DNA of 64,000 bases from positions 17,568,001 to 17,632,000 of the forward strand of contig CM062211.1 of the NCBI GenBank assembly GCA_031216445.1, written 5' to 3'. Source of the DNA: Lateolabrax maculatus (Eukaryota > Chordata > Actinopteri > Acropomatiformes > Lateolabracidae). This document shows, in pieces, positions 37,214 to 47,960 of the stretch. Within the stretch, counting starts at the first letter, position 1. Every line of letters begins with the position of its first letter. Both the position numbers and the translations under genes were made by a program. Below the pieces are notes generated by a model. The model worked only from the letters and a program-made list of their open reading frames with translations, did no database searches and was not told the origin of the DNA.

Positions 37214-37966
37214 TCCAGGTCAGGCTGACGTGAGCTAGAAAGCATAATTTAAGGGAGATAATTCTAGGAACTGCACTGTGGAAGTAGATGTAGGAAGAAG
37301 TGGGACAAACCAAAGCAGGTTTTCCAATATACTTTTTTTTTTTTTAATGCCCTAAAATAGAAAAACATTAAGGCCACAATGTTTGATAAGAGTTTTCGAC
37401 ACGTGGGAATATTATTTTTATCTTCGGCAGAGGTTATGTGATCACCTTCATCTGTGCATTTGTAAGCTTGAGGACTTGGTGACCAGACATGCATGAAATT
37501 TGCTCATTCACACCCCAAGAGGAAGAACACTATTGATTCTAGCAACCTTATGACCTTTCCGACCGTGCAACCATTTTTCCAATGAGAAAATCTCCTTATC
37601 CCTTAGTTGTAAAAACGCAGTGTTTGTTGCCCACATTCATTTCCCCCCAACCAATAAAAACATATTGATTTTTTTGTGACCAGTTCACATTTGAGCATTT
37701 ATTCATTGATCGGAGGTGGCGGAAAAAAACATAACTCATATTGTCCAGGTTCTGTTTAACCCCCAGTAAAAGTTCATTTGAAGAGTCAATATGTGGACCA
37801 GAGTGCAAGGTGTTGTAAAGTATTTGGAAAGTCATGTTGTATGTTTTAGATCATTTTACAAATCGTGCTATTATGTTTTAAACTTTCTGATGTTTTATTT
37901 TTTTTCCACTGTTCCTAGCAGCCATTGATTTCTCTTAATTTTGTCACCACATGAAAATGTCCAGAT

Positions 37967-38440
37967 AGGGCTACTGCTAAGGATTATTTTTATTAATAAT
38001 TCATTTGCCAAGTACTTTGTCAATTAATCAATACATTGTTTGGTCTAGAAGAAAATAGTGACTAATGTCCATCAAAGTTCCCTCAATATGAAATCTATGT
38101 CTAGTTTTGAGTTCAGTTTGAAACTCAAGGAGATTTAAGACTATTTTGATTATTATCACTAAAAAAACAGATTAATCTTTTTGTCTATAAAATGTCAGAA
38201 AATAGTGAAACATTGTTATTTTATCCAACCAACAGTCCAAAGCTCTAATATGTTCAATATACTGTCATATAAAATAAAGGAAAACAGCAAATCCTCACAA
38301 TTGGGACGCTGAGATCAGTTGATGTTTGGCATTTTTGCTAAAAAAGTTATTTGAACAATGTATTTATGATCAAAATAGTTGCTGATAAATCTTTGGTCGA
38401 CAGACTTTTCCATTAGTGAGTAATTGTTTCAGCTCTAGAC
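37967..38440 (+). mobile_element. GATTAAT-type non-autonomous element, nearly full length
   Basis: The left end TAGGGCTACTGCTAAGGATT and the right end AATTGTTTCAGCTCTA are imperfect inverted repeats. Internal words include TTTGTCTATAAAATGTCAGA, CCAACCAACAGTCCAAAGC and GATCAAAATAGTTGCTGATA. This is the layout of an abundant fish hAT-like non-autonomous element. A duplicated internal left portion (CAATTAATCAATACATTG then AACAGATTAATC) suggests an internal rearrangement. No clear target duplication remains. Confidence 0.65.
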
Positions 38441-38449
38441 TAATTGATT

Positions 38450-39790
38450 ATTTGATAAAGTTCACCTCATTTAGCAGACTCTTGAATTGTAAAATCTATC
38501 ACAGTGAACATCAACTCTGTCTTTTATTTCTTTTTATTTGTCAGCATTGATTGATATTCATACCCTTCAGAAATTAATGGAAATCAATGGCTGTTTGGAA
38601 TGGCAGATAAAACATCCAGAAATCTTAAATTTAACGACATGCATCTGAAAACGAAGGAACTAGCCTGCACAAACAGTGGTATAGCCCTTTAATATATACT
38701 GTATTCCAAGTGTTTCATTGGCTCTAAAGGGGTTTAGATGTGCATAGTACAACTATAGATAGCAACTGTGACAGTGGGTAAGTGGATCTCCTCCTCCACA
38801 TGTGACGGTGTTCTTCACCTTGTTGTTTCTGAAGGCTCTCGGGAGTACATGAAATGCAAGTCTGCCGCGTGTGTTGGAGGAGGCGATGTGCTCCTTAATG
38901 CACCTTTAAAGTTCATTTTTGCAACTTAAATAACGCACAGACGTGCAGACAGGGTGCAGGCCATGGAGTAAGATTTCTACTGGCTTTGAAAGGACCTCAT
39001 TCATCAAAAACATTTAGTTTCTCTATGAACTGTGAAACATTTTTAAATGAAGTTAAGAAAAACCTTCAGCTTGAATAGAGATACAAAATAGTTATTCAAA
39101 TTTGAGTGCTTCTTTTGAGTTCTCAGCTGTGTTACATTTATGGTTATTCATTTGTTTTATGTGTTTTTCACCCTTTATTCAAAAGGACCAGGTATGTTTA
39201 AGGTGATTCTCACCTGGACTGCAAGAGGACACTATTCACTACAATGTTCTCAAGGTTGTTGATGAGGGCTGCTTAGATTATCCTTCCAGTGCAGGAAAAA
39301 AATGGAAAAAACAATTCAGCTGCTGTTTCAGGTTCAGCCTTTAACAAAGTAACTTACATTTTTAAACAATAACAAAAAAAAACTAAAATTCATAGATTTC
39401 ATCACAAAGCAAACGTCATATAAGGTTACAGAGCTACAGCTGATGGTTAACTGGCTGAAATCACACTTTTGGTCATTCGACAAGTAAAAGTGACGATTTG
39501 ATAAGAAATTAATTTTATTAACCTAGAACCAAATCCCAAATCTGAAAATATCCTTGGTTTCTCTTATGTTAAAAATCAAAAGCCAAAAAAGAATATTTCC
39601 ACATATATGAGTGTGGAGGTTCATTCATGACCCTGGGAACTCATATTTGTGTTTCACTTACTACGTTTCTCCAGAGCTTTTTCAAACGTATCCGTACTGA
39701 GAAATGTTCAGATATGACAGTCATCGACAAAATTATTTATTTAGGTCCCTTTAACACAACAGGTAACTCGCCATAGATTAAGATAAAGAA
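38450..39790. other. AT-rich intronic stretch, no gene
   Basis: Mostly AT-rich unique sequence with no frame above 60 codons and no recognised repeat. A short word GATTGATATTCATACCC followed by AATTAATGGAAATCAATGG (38549-38587) has the look of a homeodomain-site cluster. Confidence 0.4.
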
Positions 39791-40141
39791 CAACATCTAT
39801 GTTTTGCCTAATAGAAGGAACTGCAGTTTTCTTTCATAGAACAACCTCAATGACTGCATTTGCAAAAAGCATTTTAATCCCAGGACACTTTTCCTGCTCT
39901 ACAATGTCATTCATTACATATCGAGACAGCTTTATTTGCCACAGATCCCCACACCGCACAGACCAGCGCCTGCACAATGTAACACGGCGGCTTTATTTCT
40001 GTGCAAACAATTCGGGCTCCTCGGGTGTTTTGCAGGAAAATATGAGACATGAGAAACGAGCAAAATGAGACCCATTTCACTCGTATCCATGCGCGTCATG
40101 CATCACTGTGCTTTCTTCACACTGTGTGCATGCGTGCGTGA

Positions 40142-40330
40142 GTGTGTGTGTGTGTGTGTGTGTGCGTGTGTGTGTCGCCTCTCATTAGCGGGCGGCGGCG
40201 TGCGGCAGCTCGTTAGCGCAGAGCTAGCTGAGCATCGGGGCACCGGTGCAGCTTCATTAGCTGCCGTGACATTTATCTGATCGTTTCCCTGCGTCGCATG
40301 TACCGCCACGTCGCCATGGCAACCACAGAT

Positions 40331-40360
<30 letters not shown>
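40142..40360. repeat. TG tract and CA tract flanking a GC-rich core
   Basis: A TG run (40142-40175, one CG interruption) and a CA run (40332-40360) bracket a 156-bp GC-rich unique core with three ATTAG/TTAGC words and several CpGs (40180-40325). The two repeats are complementary and could pair in the transcript, looping out the core. Confidence 0.85.
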
Positions 40361-40362
<2 letters not shown>

Positions 40363-40802
40363 AGGCACAGACCCGGTTCTTTCGGCCGGTCACAGTGGGA
40401 GCAGAGGAATATTGATAATGAATGTATGAACGTGCTGTATGTACCAGTGGCTGCCGTCCCAGCGCTGTACTCCAGGTGGGCGGAATATCGCTTATTGTAA
40501 AGTTCAAGTGAATCACAGGCAATATCACACTCCCTCGTTTGGCTGGAACAGGGCCCCCGGGAGCCAGTTTACCTCGCTGTAACTCAGTTACAGGAAAAAA
40601 AAAAAAAACTAAAAGCGTTCCAAATAAATCAGTCGATACAGTGCGGCACTCATTTAGTTTGAGTCACTAATCCGCCTCGCACGACAGAATCAGCCACTGA
40701 GCGGGAAAAAGCACGCCTCTTATGGTGTGTTGTGGTGAAGTTGCTAATCTTGTTTACAGTTTTGATACAGCAGCAGAAAATATTCAGGTCTATGAAATGA
40801 AT

Positions 40803-40836
40803 TGTGTGTGTGTGTGTGTGTGTGCGTGTGTGTGTG
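40803..40836. repeat. TG microsatellite
   Basis: TG run of about 16 units with one CG interruption. Confidence 0.95.
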
Positions 40837-41629
40837 CCCGCGGCTGGTGTGTGTTAGTTTGTTCAGGTGTGTGTTGGCACCATTTGGGACTGTCGTGTGC
40901 CTTCAAGTGGGGTTGTGTTTATCAATGTTGAGGAGAGGAGCCCATTTAAAGCCCCCTGAAAACTTGGCTTCACTGTATTTCCTGTGACATTAAATATTCA
41001 TGACTAAATAAGCAACAATCAAAGCAAAATAAAAAAACGTATAATGGTTTTATTTAATGAAGTGTTTAACATTGATTGTGTGGTTTGATCAGATTTGTTT
41101 GACAGTGACCAAACAAACCATTAGATTCTGATTCAAATGTTGCTGAACGTGACATTTTTTAAACCTTTTTTTTTGTTGTCTACTACTTTTCATTACTATG
41201 AATGTAACTATCTAACTATATGACGTTGCAAAATCATTCAGCATTTTTTGAGAATGGGGAATAAAACGTTTCTTCTCAGTCAGTCAGTCTTTCAAGCAAT
41301 GTGTACAGTGCTTTGGGGAGTGATTTCTTCTTTTTAGACTGTATGAATTTCAGTATTTTTAGTGGCCTGAGGAGGTAAAAAAATCCAGTATTTCTCAAGA
41401 AAAAACATAAATGTGAGAAAAGTCCCTTTGTGGGGTCCCCAAGGTCATCATGATCTCATATACAATCATCAAACCGATGACAAACAAAACTCCTGCATGT
41501 AAAACAGAAAAACTACTATTTTAGTTAGATTGAACTACATTTTTCTTTTAAAATCTTGTAAAAGGCTAACATGAGAGGATAATAGCGTAATGATACATTT
41601 CCTCTGATGGTGATGATATCGAGTCTTCT

Positions 41630-42180
41630 GGTGTGTGTGTCCAGATGTCTGTGCTCCTGTTTCAGCGTCTTCCACATTTTGTGTCAGTGTGCGATCGGTC
41701 CATGTGTGTACGTGTGAGGATATGTGACTGTCCAGACTGTGTGTGTGTGTGTGTGTAAACATGTCGCTAGAGGTATGTGTGTCTAGGTGTGTGTGTGTGT
41801 GTGTGCGTGTGTTTAGCTGACCTTGGTCGCCCCGCTCCCTCAGGGGGGAACTGATGTTTCTCACTCTGCTTGTCAACAAGATTAGTTCCCCTGTGGGACC
41901 GTTACACACCCTGCAAACATACCGCCACTGAGAAAAAGTGTGTGGCAGCTCGGCCCTTCCGCGAACCCACCGAAGTGTGTGTGTGTGTGAGGGTGTGTGT
42001 GTGTGTGTGAGAGAGAGTGTGTGTGTGCCGCGATTGAGGGGTTAAGGGAGTCAGAGAGGATGTGTGTTTTAGAGCAGAAACAGAAGGGAAAAACAGCAGG
42101 GGGATCAACGCAGCCAGCCTGAACTGTAGCCTGTGTGCGTGTGCACGTGTGATATGTGCGTATGCATGTGTGTGCGTGCG
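41630..42180. repeat. TG-rich tract cluster
   Basis: Repeated short TG runs (about 41631, 41739, 41788, 41976-42027) spread over 550 bp. Minus-strand frames here give Thr-His runs and are not genes. Confidence 0.85.
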
Positions 42181-42569
42181 CCTGGTTTTCCGAGAGAGCC
42201 CACGCTGAGCTCTGAGCTGTGCTTACTCCTGGACCTGGCTCATCTGCATCCGTCTCCACCGCTCTCTCCCTCCCTTTCATTCGCCTCTCTCGCTCGTCCC
42301 CTCTGTCTCTTTACCGCCGTCTTTTTGTAGCACATTCCTCTCCGGCTGCCTGCTGGACTCCAGCTGTGAACAAGGCAGGCAGAGAGGGGAGCAGGCCGTT
42401 AATGTATTCCAGGTAGCTCATCGCTGTCACTGTTTACTCTTCATCTGTGGAGGTGGAGCTTATTATCCTTCTACCTGTAATATCCACTACGTATAGTTAG
42501 GTTTTTATTGCCGGGCCTTTGCAGCAGTGCAGCCCAGGACACTGACTGTCCATTACTGACTGACCGTTT

Positions 42570-43090
42570 GTATGCACTTAAAGCTGCACTCATCTTGATT
42601 TTTAGTATCAACAATAAGTCACATAACTACATGTGATACGAAAGTTCGTAGTGACGGACCCAGGGAGGGAAAATTACCACCCGGCTCTGCAGTTCTCCTC
42701 GGCCCTGCGGTGCTTTTTAGCGTCTTTCAGCTCATTGTTTTGGTTTTAGGGCCCTCAACCATCGCAGTTTTTGGCCCAGTCTCATTTCACTCATCAGCCT
42801 TGTTTCCAGGCAGCTGTTTGGTCTGACAGACACAGACAAAGTTAGTGACTAGCTGGTGAACATAGTGTTGCATCTCGTGGCTAAAGAGCTGAACGCGTGT
42901 TTCCCTCAGGAGATGACGAGCGCTAAAAGTAGATTTTTGTACATTTGTCAACATGAAATGAATGCAAAAGGTGCTCTGTGTTTGCTGGATGTCTAAATAG
43001 GCTTGTCAGCATTGAACTGGGTTCTTTATCAGCTTCTTTTGCACATGCGCAGGTGCATGACAAAGATCTCAGATGTTGAGGATTAAAGCA
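42570..43090 (+). repeat. Dispersed teleost repeat, copy B
   Basis: It opens TTAAAGCTGCACTCATCTTG and runs through ATCAACAATAAGTCACATAA, GTTTTGGTTTTAGGGCCC, GCAGCTGTTTGGTCTGACAG and ACTAGCTGGTGAACATAGTG to GTGGCTAAAGAGCTG. It shares the last portion with copy A at 17100-17830 and is a better preserved copy of the same percomorph repeat. Confidence 0.7.
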
Positions 43091-43584
43091 AAGTTCACTT
43101 CACTCAGCGATGCCTCCCTTACTTTACGTTACGCCTGGAGGTTGCACAGCATGTGGATGAACTGCTCCTCGTCAAGAAATAGCTCCAACACATAGGCGTG
43201 TAACATCACAAATTGTTGTTTTTACATTTCGGTTCGAAAAGATACCTCATGTAAATAAGACAGCATATGAGTCTTTTACCTTGTAGGTGTTTTCCTCCGG
43301 AGATTGATACAGTCTCTCACTGACGGAAAGAAAGCCAATCAGAGACTTTGGCAAAATGACGAGCAATTTCTTAATAGAGAGGAGGTCTGAAGAGCTGTGA
43401 ATGTAAAATGAAGACAATGAATGAGGAAATAAATAACCGTAATAAGGTTTTATGGTCAATAACGTGCAGCTGTAGTTTGGATGAACGAGCCCGCTGTCTA
43501 ATGTGAGAGTGAGGTGAGGGAATAACAGCCCTCAGCAGCTGCTTCAAAGACCTATCCAGACACTTTTTTTGCAGTCTGGCTGAG

Positions 43585-43608
43585 CACACACACACACACA
43601 CACACACA
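43585..43608. repeat. CA microsatellite
   Basis: Twelve CA units; another short CA run lies at about 43854-43870. Confidence 0.95.
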
Positions 43609-44995
43609 GTCAGTGTAGATCAGCCCTCAGTCACGGCCCTGTGCTGCAGGGAGACTGGAGTGATGGAAGCAATAGTTAAGCCATTAAGGCAAACAATTGG
43701 CTCAAATTGAGAGGGAGAGAGAGAAAAGAAGAGGAAGAGGAGGGAAAGAGGGAGGGAGATGGAGAGGCCATGGCAGGAGTGGATCCACTCAACGACTTAA
43801 TCCGAGCCCCAGGACACTCTCCTGCTGAGCTTCACACACTCTTCACAAACATCCACACACACACACACACTAAAGCTCTGTCTGCTTGCAATAACACCTT
43901 GTCAGTCTTGGCCACAGGGGGCGATGGAAGAGGCGCTCATTCCTTTGTAGCGAGGAGACTCACCTACTTCCAACCACCTCAGGAAAAGACGGGGCGTGCA
44001 ATCTACACAAGACAGTTCTGTGAGCGTCCCTGTGCCGTATGGCTGCAAGTGTGAAGCTATTCATTGTCTTAGCGGGCGGAGTGAATGGTGGCGGGAGCAC
44101 AGGGCGGACAGTGTCCTAGACGGGGGAGGCGCTCCTCTGACACCGGTTATTGTGTCGTCTCCCCCCGTGGACTCGTTCGGTCCCCGCAGGCCTCACACAA
44201 ACAGCCAACAATGAGGGATTGTGTCCAGCTATTCTTTCTCTTTCTGCCCTTTTGCTTCCACACAAACATCAGCTCTGTGTGTGTGTGTGTGTCAGAGGGC
44301 GAAGGGATGATGTGCTGCAGTCTGAACCCGGCGACCGCCGAGGCTCGTCCGACACAGTCGCCTTGCCGTTTATGTGCCCAAACATCAGCCAGTGATAGGG
44401 GCACTAACTCCTCGCCGCCGCCGCTGCCCTTCCTTCCCTCCCTTCCTCCCTTCTCCCCCCCGATCAGCCACCACCCTCGGGGCTCCCTCAACGCCGAGGC
44501 CCCCGCGATTTATCGGACAGCTTAGCGAGGAGCGGTTGTGGCCCTGAGGACTGTTAGCACCGGTTTGGCTCGTTGACTCCTTCTCCGGTTCTGGCGTTTT
44601 ATTTGACATGTCCTTTAAGTCCTTTAAAGAATTGGGCGTTTCTGCTGAGCGCCTTGGCTCTTTCTGCAAAAGATGGATGGCCCGCGTTCAAAGGTCTGGA
44701 TGTTTTTTCCCTCCCTCCCAGTCTCTCTCCATATCTCCCTTTCCCCCTCCCTCCTTCCTTCCCTCTTTCTCTTTCTCTCTTGCTGAGCTTTATAGGGTGG
44801 TATTAGTGTTGTCAGCTAACCAAGCTCGGGATTTGGCTTTGTTTTGTTTTTGCCTCTTAAGATAATGCTCTTTCTCTCTCCTGCCGAGAATAACAAAAGG
44901 GAAAGTAGAGCAATAAAACAGCACAGCCATTGACTTTGGTTTCATTAAATTGGTTTTCAGCCATCTTAAATAGACCACAGGCCTTGATGGCGGTA

Positions 44996-44996
<1 letters not shown>

Positions 44997-45027
<31 letters not shown>
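44997..45027. repeat. TG microsatellite
   Basis: About 15 TG units, 1.45 kb upstream of celf2 exon 2. Confidence 0.95.
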
Positions 45028-45030
<3 letters not shown>

Positions 45031-46479
45031 TGTTTGCAGCCATTTGTGTATGACTGTCCTCAGAACAGTCAAGCTTTGCCTCGTGCGTGCCTGGGTGCCG
45101 CTCTCATCTCTGTAGGGCCTCGCCGCCTTCCCTCGCCTTTATTCGTCCAGAAAATGCTAAAAAATAAATAAATAAATAGAGAGACGCCACAGCTCGCGTT
45201 AGCATTCCTAACGCGTGGACAGACGAGTGTGTTTTGCAAAGATAAGTGTTGTAGCTCTGCGGTGAAAGGGGGCGCAGGCACTTCACCTCCATTTCATATG
45301 CATTTCCAGATGTGGAAATATGACCAGACCGATCGGCGTGTAAGCATCTGTGTCCTGTTAGAGGGCCCGGAGGTTTACCGCACTCGGTTCTGCAGCCTAA
45401 TCCCTCACACACAACCTCACATTAACACGCTGCATGCTGCTTATCCAGCACTCATTCATGCATGCAGACATGCACAAACATTCACACGTGCAGCACGGTG
45501 GACAGCAGGGCCACATGCATTCATAACGCTTGTACAGCAGCAGATCTCATGTCGACGAGTAGAGGGGGAAAACGCCAAAGATGCACTGCAAAAGTGTAAA
45601 GATCTACTCGAGTGTGTAGCTTTTGTTGTTGTGCTGTCAAATGCCAGGAATGAAATCAGTGTTCAGCTCAGCTCTACAGTGTGGATTTACAGGCATCCTG
45701 AACAGAGCCGTCGCTGCATCTTTACTGTCAGACATCCACGTTTAGGGTCAGCGAGATATGTCAGTTCGCTGATGTGTCGGGTCAGTATATAGAAAGATTG
45801 CCAGCTTCAGGGATATGAGTCTGTAAAACCGGTATTGAAAGCTGTCTCACTCTGCTGTAAGGAGCTGCTAAGGCACCCGAGAGAATTTTATTAGTGTGGC
45901 TCTCACCGAGTGCAGTGTCCTTTTGATGGTCTAAAGGCTGTTTTAGAGGCCACTGTGTTGAAAATGACATTTTTGGAGTTTTTGGTCTTTTTTGACCTAT
46001 ATCACTATTCAATTAGATACACATGCCCTGTCCTAAGGGAATGCTTTTTTGTAATTTGGTAAAAATCACATTATGTTAAAAAGAAAAAGGATTCTTTTTG
46101 TATGGTTTTAGTTGGTTCTTTTTGTCTTGTGGATATTTCTTTCTTTTATTTTGGCAGAGGTGATGACCCCTTTTGGGCATTTTTTCCTTTCCCAACTAAT
46201 TGTCTGAATTCAGTGAAAACCATGTAGCTCAAATTTTGGTGATTTTAAATTTTAAAGTGTCCCTTTATTTGTTCAGAAAATTCTCTTGCTTTTAAAGATC
46301 TTTAAATAGCTTTAAACCACACAGATTGTCTAAAAAAAACTACATTGTCACAAAGCTGAAAACTAACGCTGTTTTTCGTAGCTTCTGGAAAGTTTACATT
46401 GTGGAGATATTCACGATATCACAGGAACGTGGAGTTATTTTCCAAGCTCTTAATGTCCCGCCCTCTGTCTCTCCAACAG

Positions 46480-46676
46480 TAACGGCACTGCCGGGAAGAT
46501 GAACGGGGCGCTGGAGCATTCGGACCAGCCGGACCCGGACGCCATCAAGATGTTTGTGGGACAGATCCCGCGCTCCTGGTCAGAGAAGGAGCTGAAGGAG
46601 CTGTTCGAGCCGTACGGAGCCGTCTACCAGATCAACATACTCCGAGACCGCAGCCAGAACCCTCCACAGAGCAAAG
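46480..46676 (+). CDS. celf2: celf2 coding exon 2 (start of RRM1)
   Basis: This 197-nt exon encodes residues 26 (split) to 91 and the first base of codon 92. It holds an internal Met33 (MNGALEHSDQPDPDAIK), the usual start of shorter CELF2 isoforms, and then the first half of RRM1. RNP2 is MFVGQI at about residues 50-55, followed by the alpha-1 helix SEKELKELFEPYG and the beta-2 strand QINILRDRSQNPPQSK. The sequence is near-identical to CELF2 as I know it and differs from CELF1, which reads [27 protein letters not shown] here. The acceptor is a pyrimidine-rich tract ending CCAACAG at 46479, with a possible branch point CTTAAT (A near 46453). The donor is AAAG/GTATAA at 46676/46677, weaker than those of exons 1 and 3. 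The exon ends in phase 1 and joins exon 3 in frame to rebuild Gly92. Its 197 nt are not a multiple of three, so skipping would shift the frame. Confidence 0.97.
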
Positions 46677-46737
46677 GTATAACACACTACAACACACTGT
46701 GTTCTTCTTTCACTGGGGAAATATTGTGCATTTCTTT

Positions 46738-46875
46738 TCTATCATTCTTTCTTTTATTTCCTTCCTTTTTTTTTCTCTTTTCCATCTTGCATTCTTCCTT
46801 CTTTGCTTCCTTCTTTTCTTATCTTCCTTCTCTTTATTAATTCCCTTCTTCCATTCTTTCTTTCCTCCGTTGTAT
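46738..46875. repeat. CT-rich tract just downstream of exon 2
   Basis: About 135 nt of almost pure pyrimidine (TTCTTTC and CCTTC words) begins 62 nt after the exon 2 donor. Such tracts can bind PTB-type splicing regulators (known of the family); no function is shown here. Confidence 0.85.
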
Positions 46876-47799
46876 TTCTTTCATCTGAAAGCTTTAAAAT
46901 CTTTATCCCTATTAACGCAGGACTTTGATTTATAAAGGGATATTTTCCCACTTAAGTAAAGGATTTGAATGGACTCACAAACAGACACTCACATTAATAT
47001 ACCAAGATACACATACACAGACAGACATGCAGATATAATACACTTCCATGAACCCCGATACAAATACAGAAACACAAAGAAACACATTCTGTACGTACAC
47101 ACACAGACACACAGCAGTCAGTCGCTGAGTGGGCCGTCCCACCTACTTAATGGCAGAACAAATGATATATGTGCAAAATTACACAAGCAAACACACATTT
47201 CGTGCACCACTGGAAGACAAAGACTCTCCCAGCCAGACTTGCACAGTCAATTGTGCGAAACCGCATGATTTGCAGCTATTTTCTCCCGTTCGCTTTCTTT
47301 TTTTCTTTGATGAATTCGTCAAGTGTGAGAGCAAACAATAGAGACAGCAGCAACGAACGGGCAGACAATAGCGGTGCCATATTAACAGGCATCAACCGGA
47401 GTGGGGGCTGATGACACTCCTGATGAGACATGGAGAGTGGGAGGAAAGTAGAGAGAGAGAGGACGTCAGGAGGGGAGATGTGGCACTTCCATCCAACTGT
47501 AAAGCAAATTTCAAGAGAAGTTTTGAGGCATCACACAGAACAAAATGTGAATCAGTGGGGATGAAGCGAAATAATGCCAGTAAACACTCAACTTCCGGAA
47601 AAATGGAATCGACTTAAGGATTTATCAGTTCTGGGCAAGTTGATCTTCGTCATACATGCCTTGAAACGGTTCCACATATCCTCATAAGTTCTACAAAACA
47701 CTTTTAAATACTGCTCATTTAACGTAATCCAGGCAGCAATTACATTTCCCTTTAAATGTACCTGGCAATGTGTTTGTTTGCGTTTTCCAATCAAGGAAG

Positions 47800-47960
47800 T
47801 GCGACAGTCTGGATGAGGGGTCAGGACTTTGACGCTGTAGACCAGGGTTCATGTTCCACCTGTTGTTGCGTTTAGGTGAAAAAAACTGTAGTTAAGGTTT
47901 TGGTTAGGAAAAGTTAAGTCCACGTGTTCCCCCTTGTGCTTCAAAGCCATGTTGCCTTTT
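47800..47960. repeat. Possible dispersed repeat fragment
   Basis: CAGGGTTCATGTTCCACCTG, then GTTAAGGTTTTGGTTAGGAA resembles a fish repeat with GGTTAGG words. Only a fragment is seen and the class is unknown. Confidence 0.35.

Larger units (their letters stand above)
585..46479 (+). other. celf2: celf2 intron 1 (about 45.9 kb)
   Basis: The interval between the exon 1 donor (GTGAGT at 585) and the exon 2 acceptor (CAACAG at 46474-46479) is one very large first intron. Long first introns with many regulatory elements are typical of CELF2. I found no further celf2 exon and no other gene on either strand. The open frames inside are short, lack recognisable domains and mostly translate CA repeats (Thr-His runs) or CT-rich DNA. 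What it does hold is listed separately: microsatellites, a tRNA-SINE, a nested hAT MITE, a Tc1-like remnant, other dispersed repeats and GC-rich islands. An alternative first exon hidden here cannot be excluded by eye. Confidence 0.9.

Noticed and set aside
43905..43930. CTCF site at GGCCACAGGGGGCGATGG
   Set aside because: Resembles the core but lacks one base of the consensus spacing; too weak to annotate.
45229..45792. 187-codon plus-strand open frame 0.7 kb upstream of exon 2
   Set aside because: No known family, no start context worth noting and no acceptor/donor pair linking it to celf2. Likely chance in CpG- and His-rich sequence.
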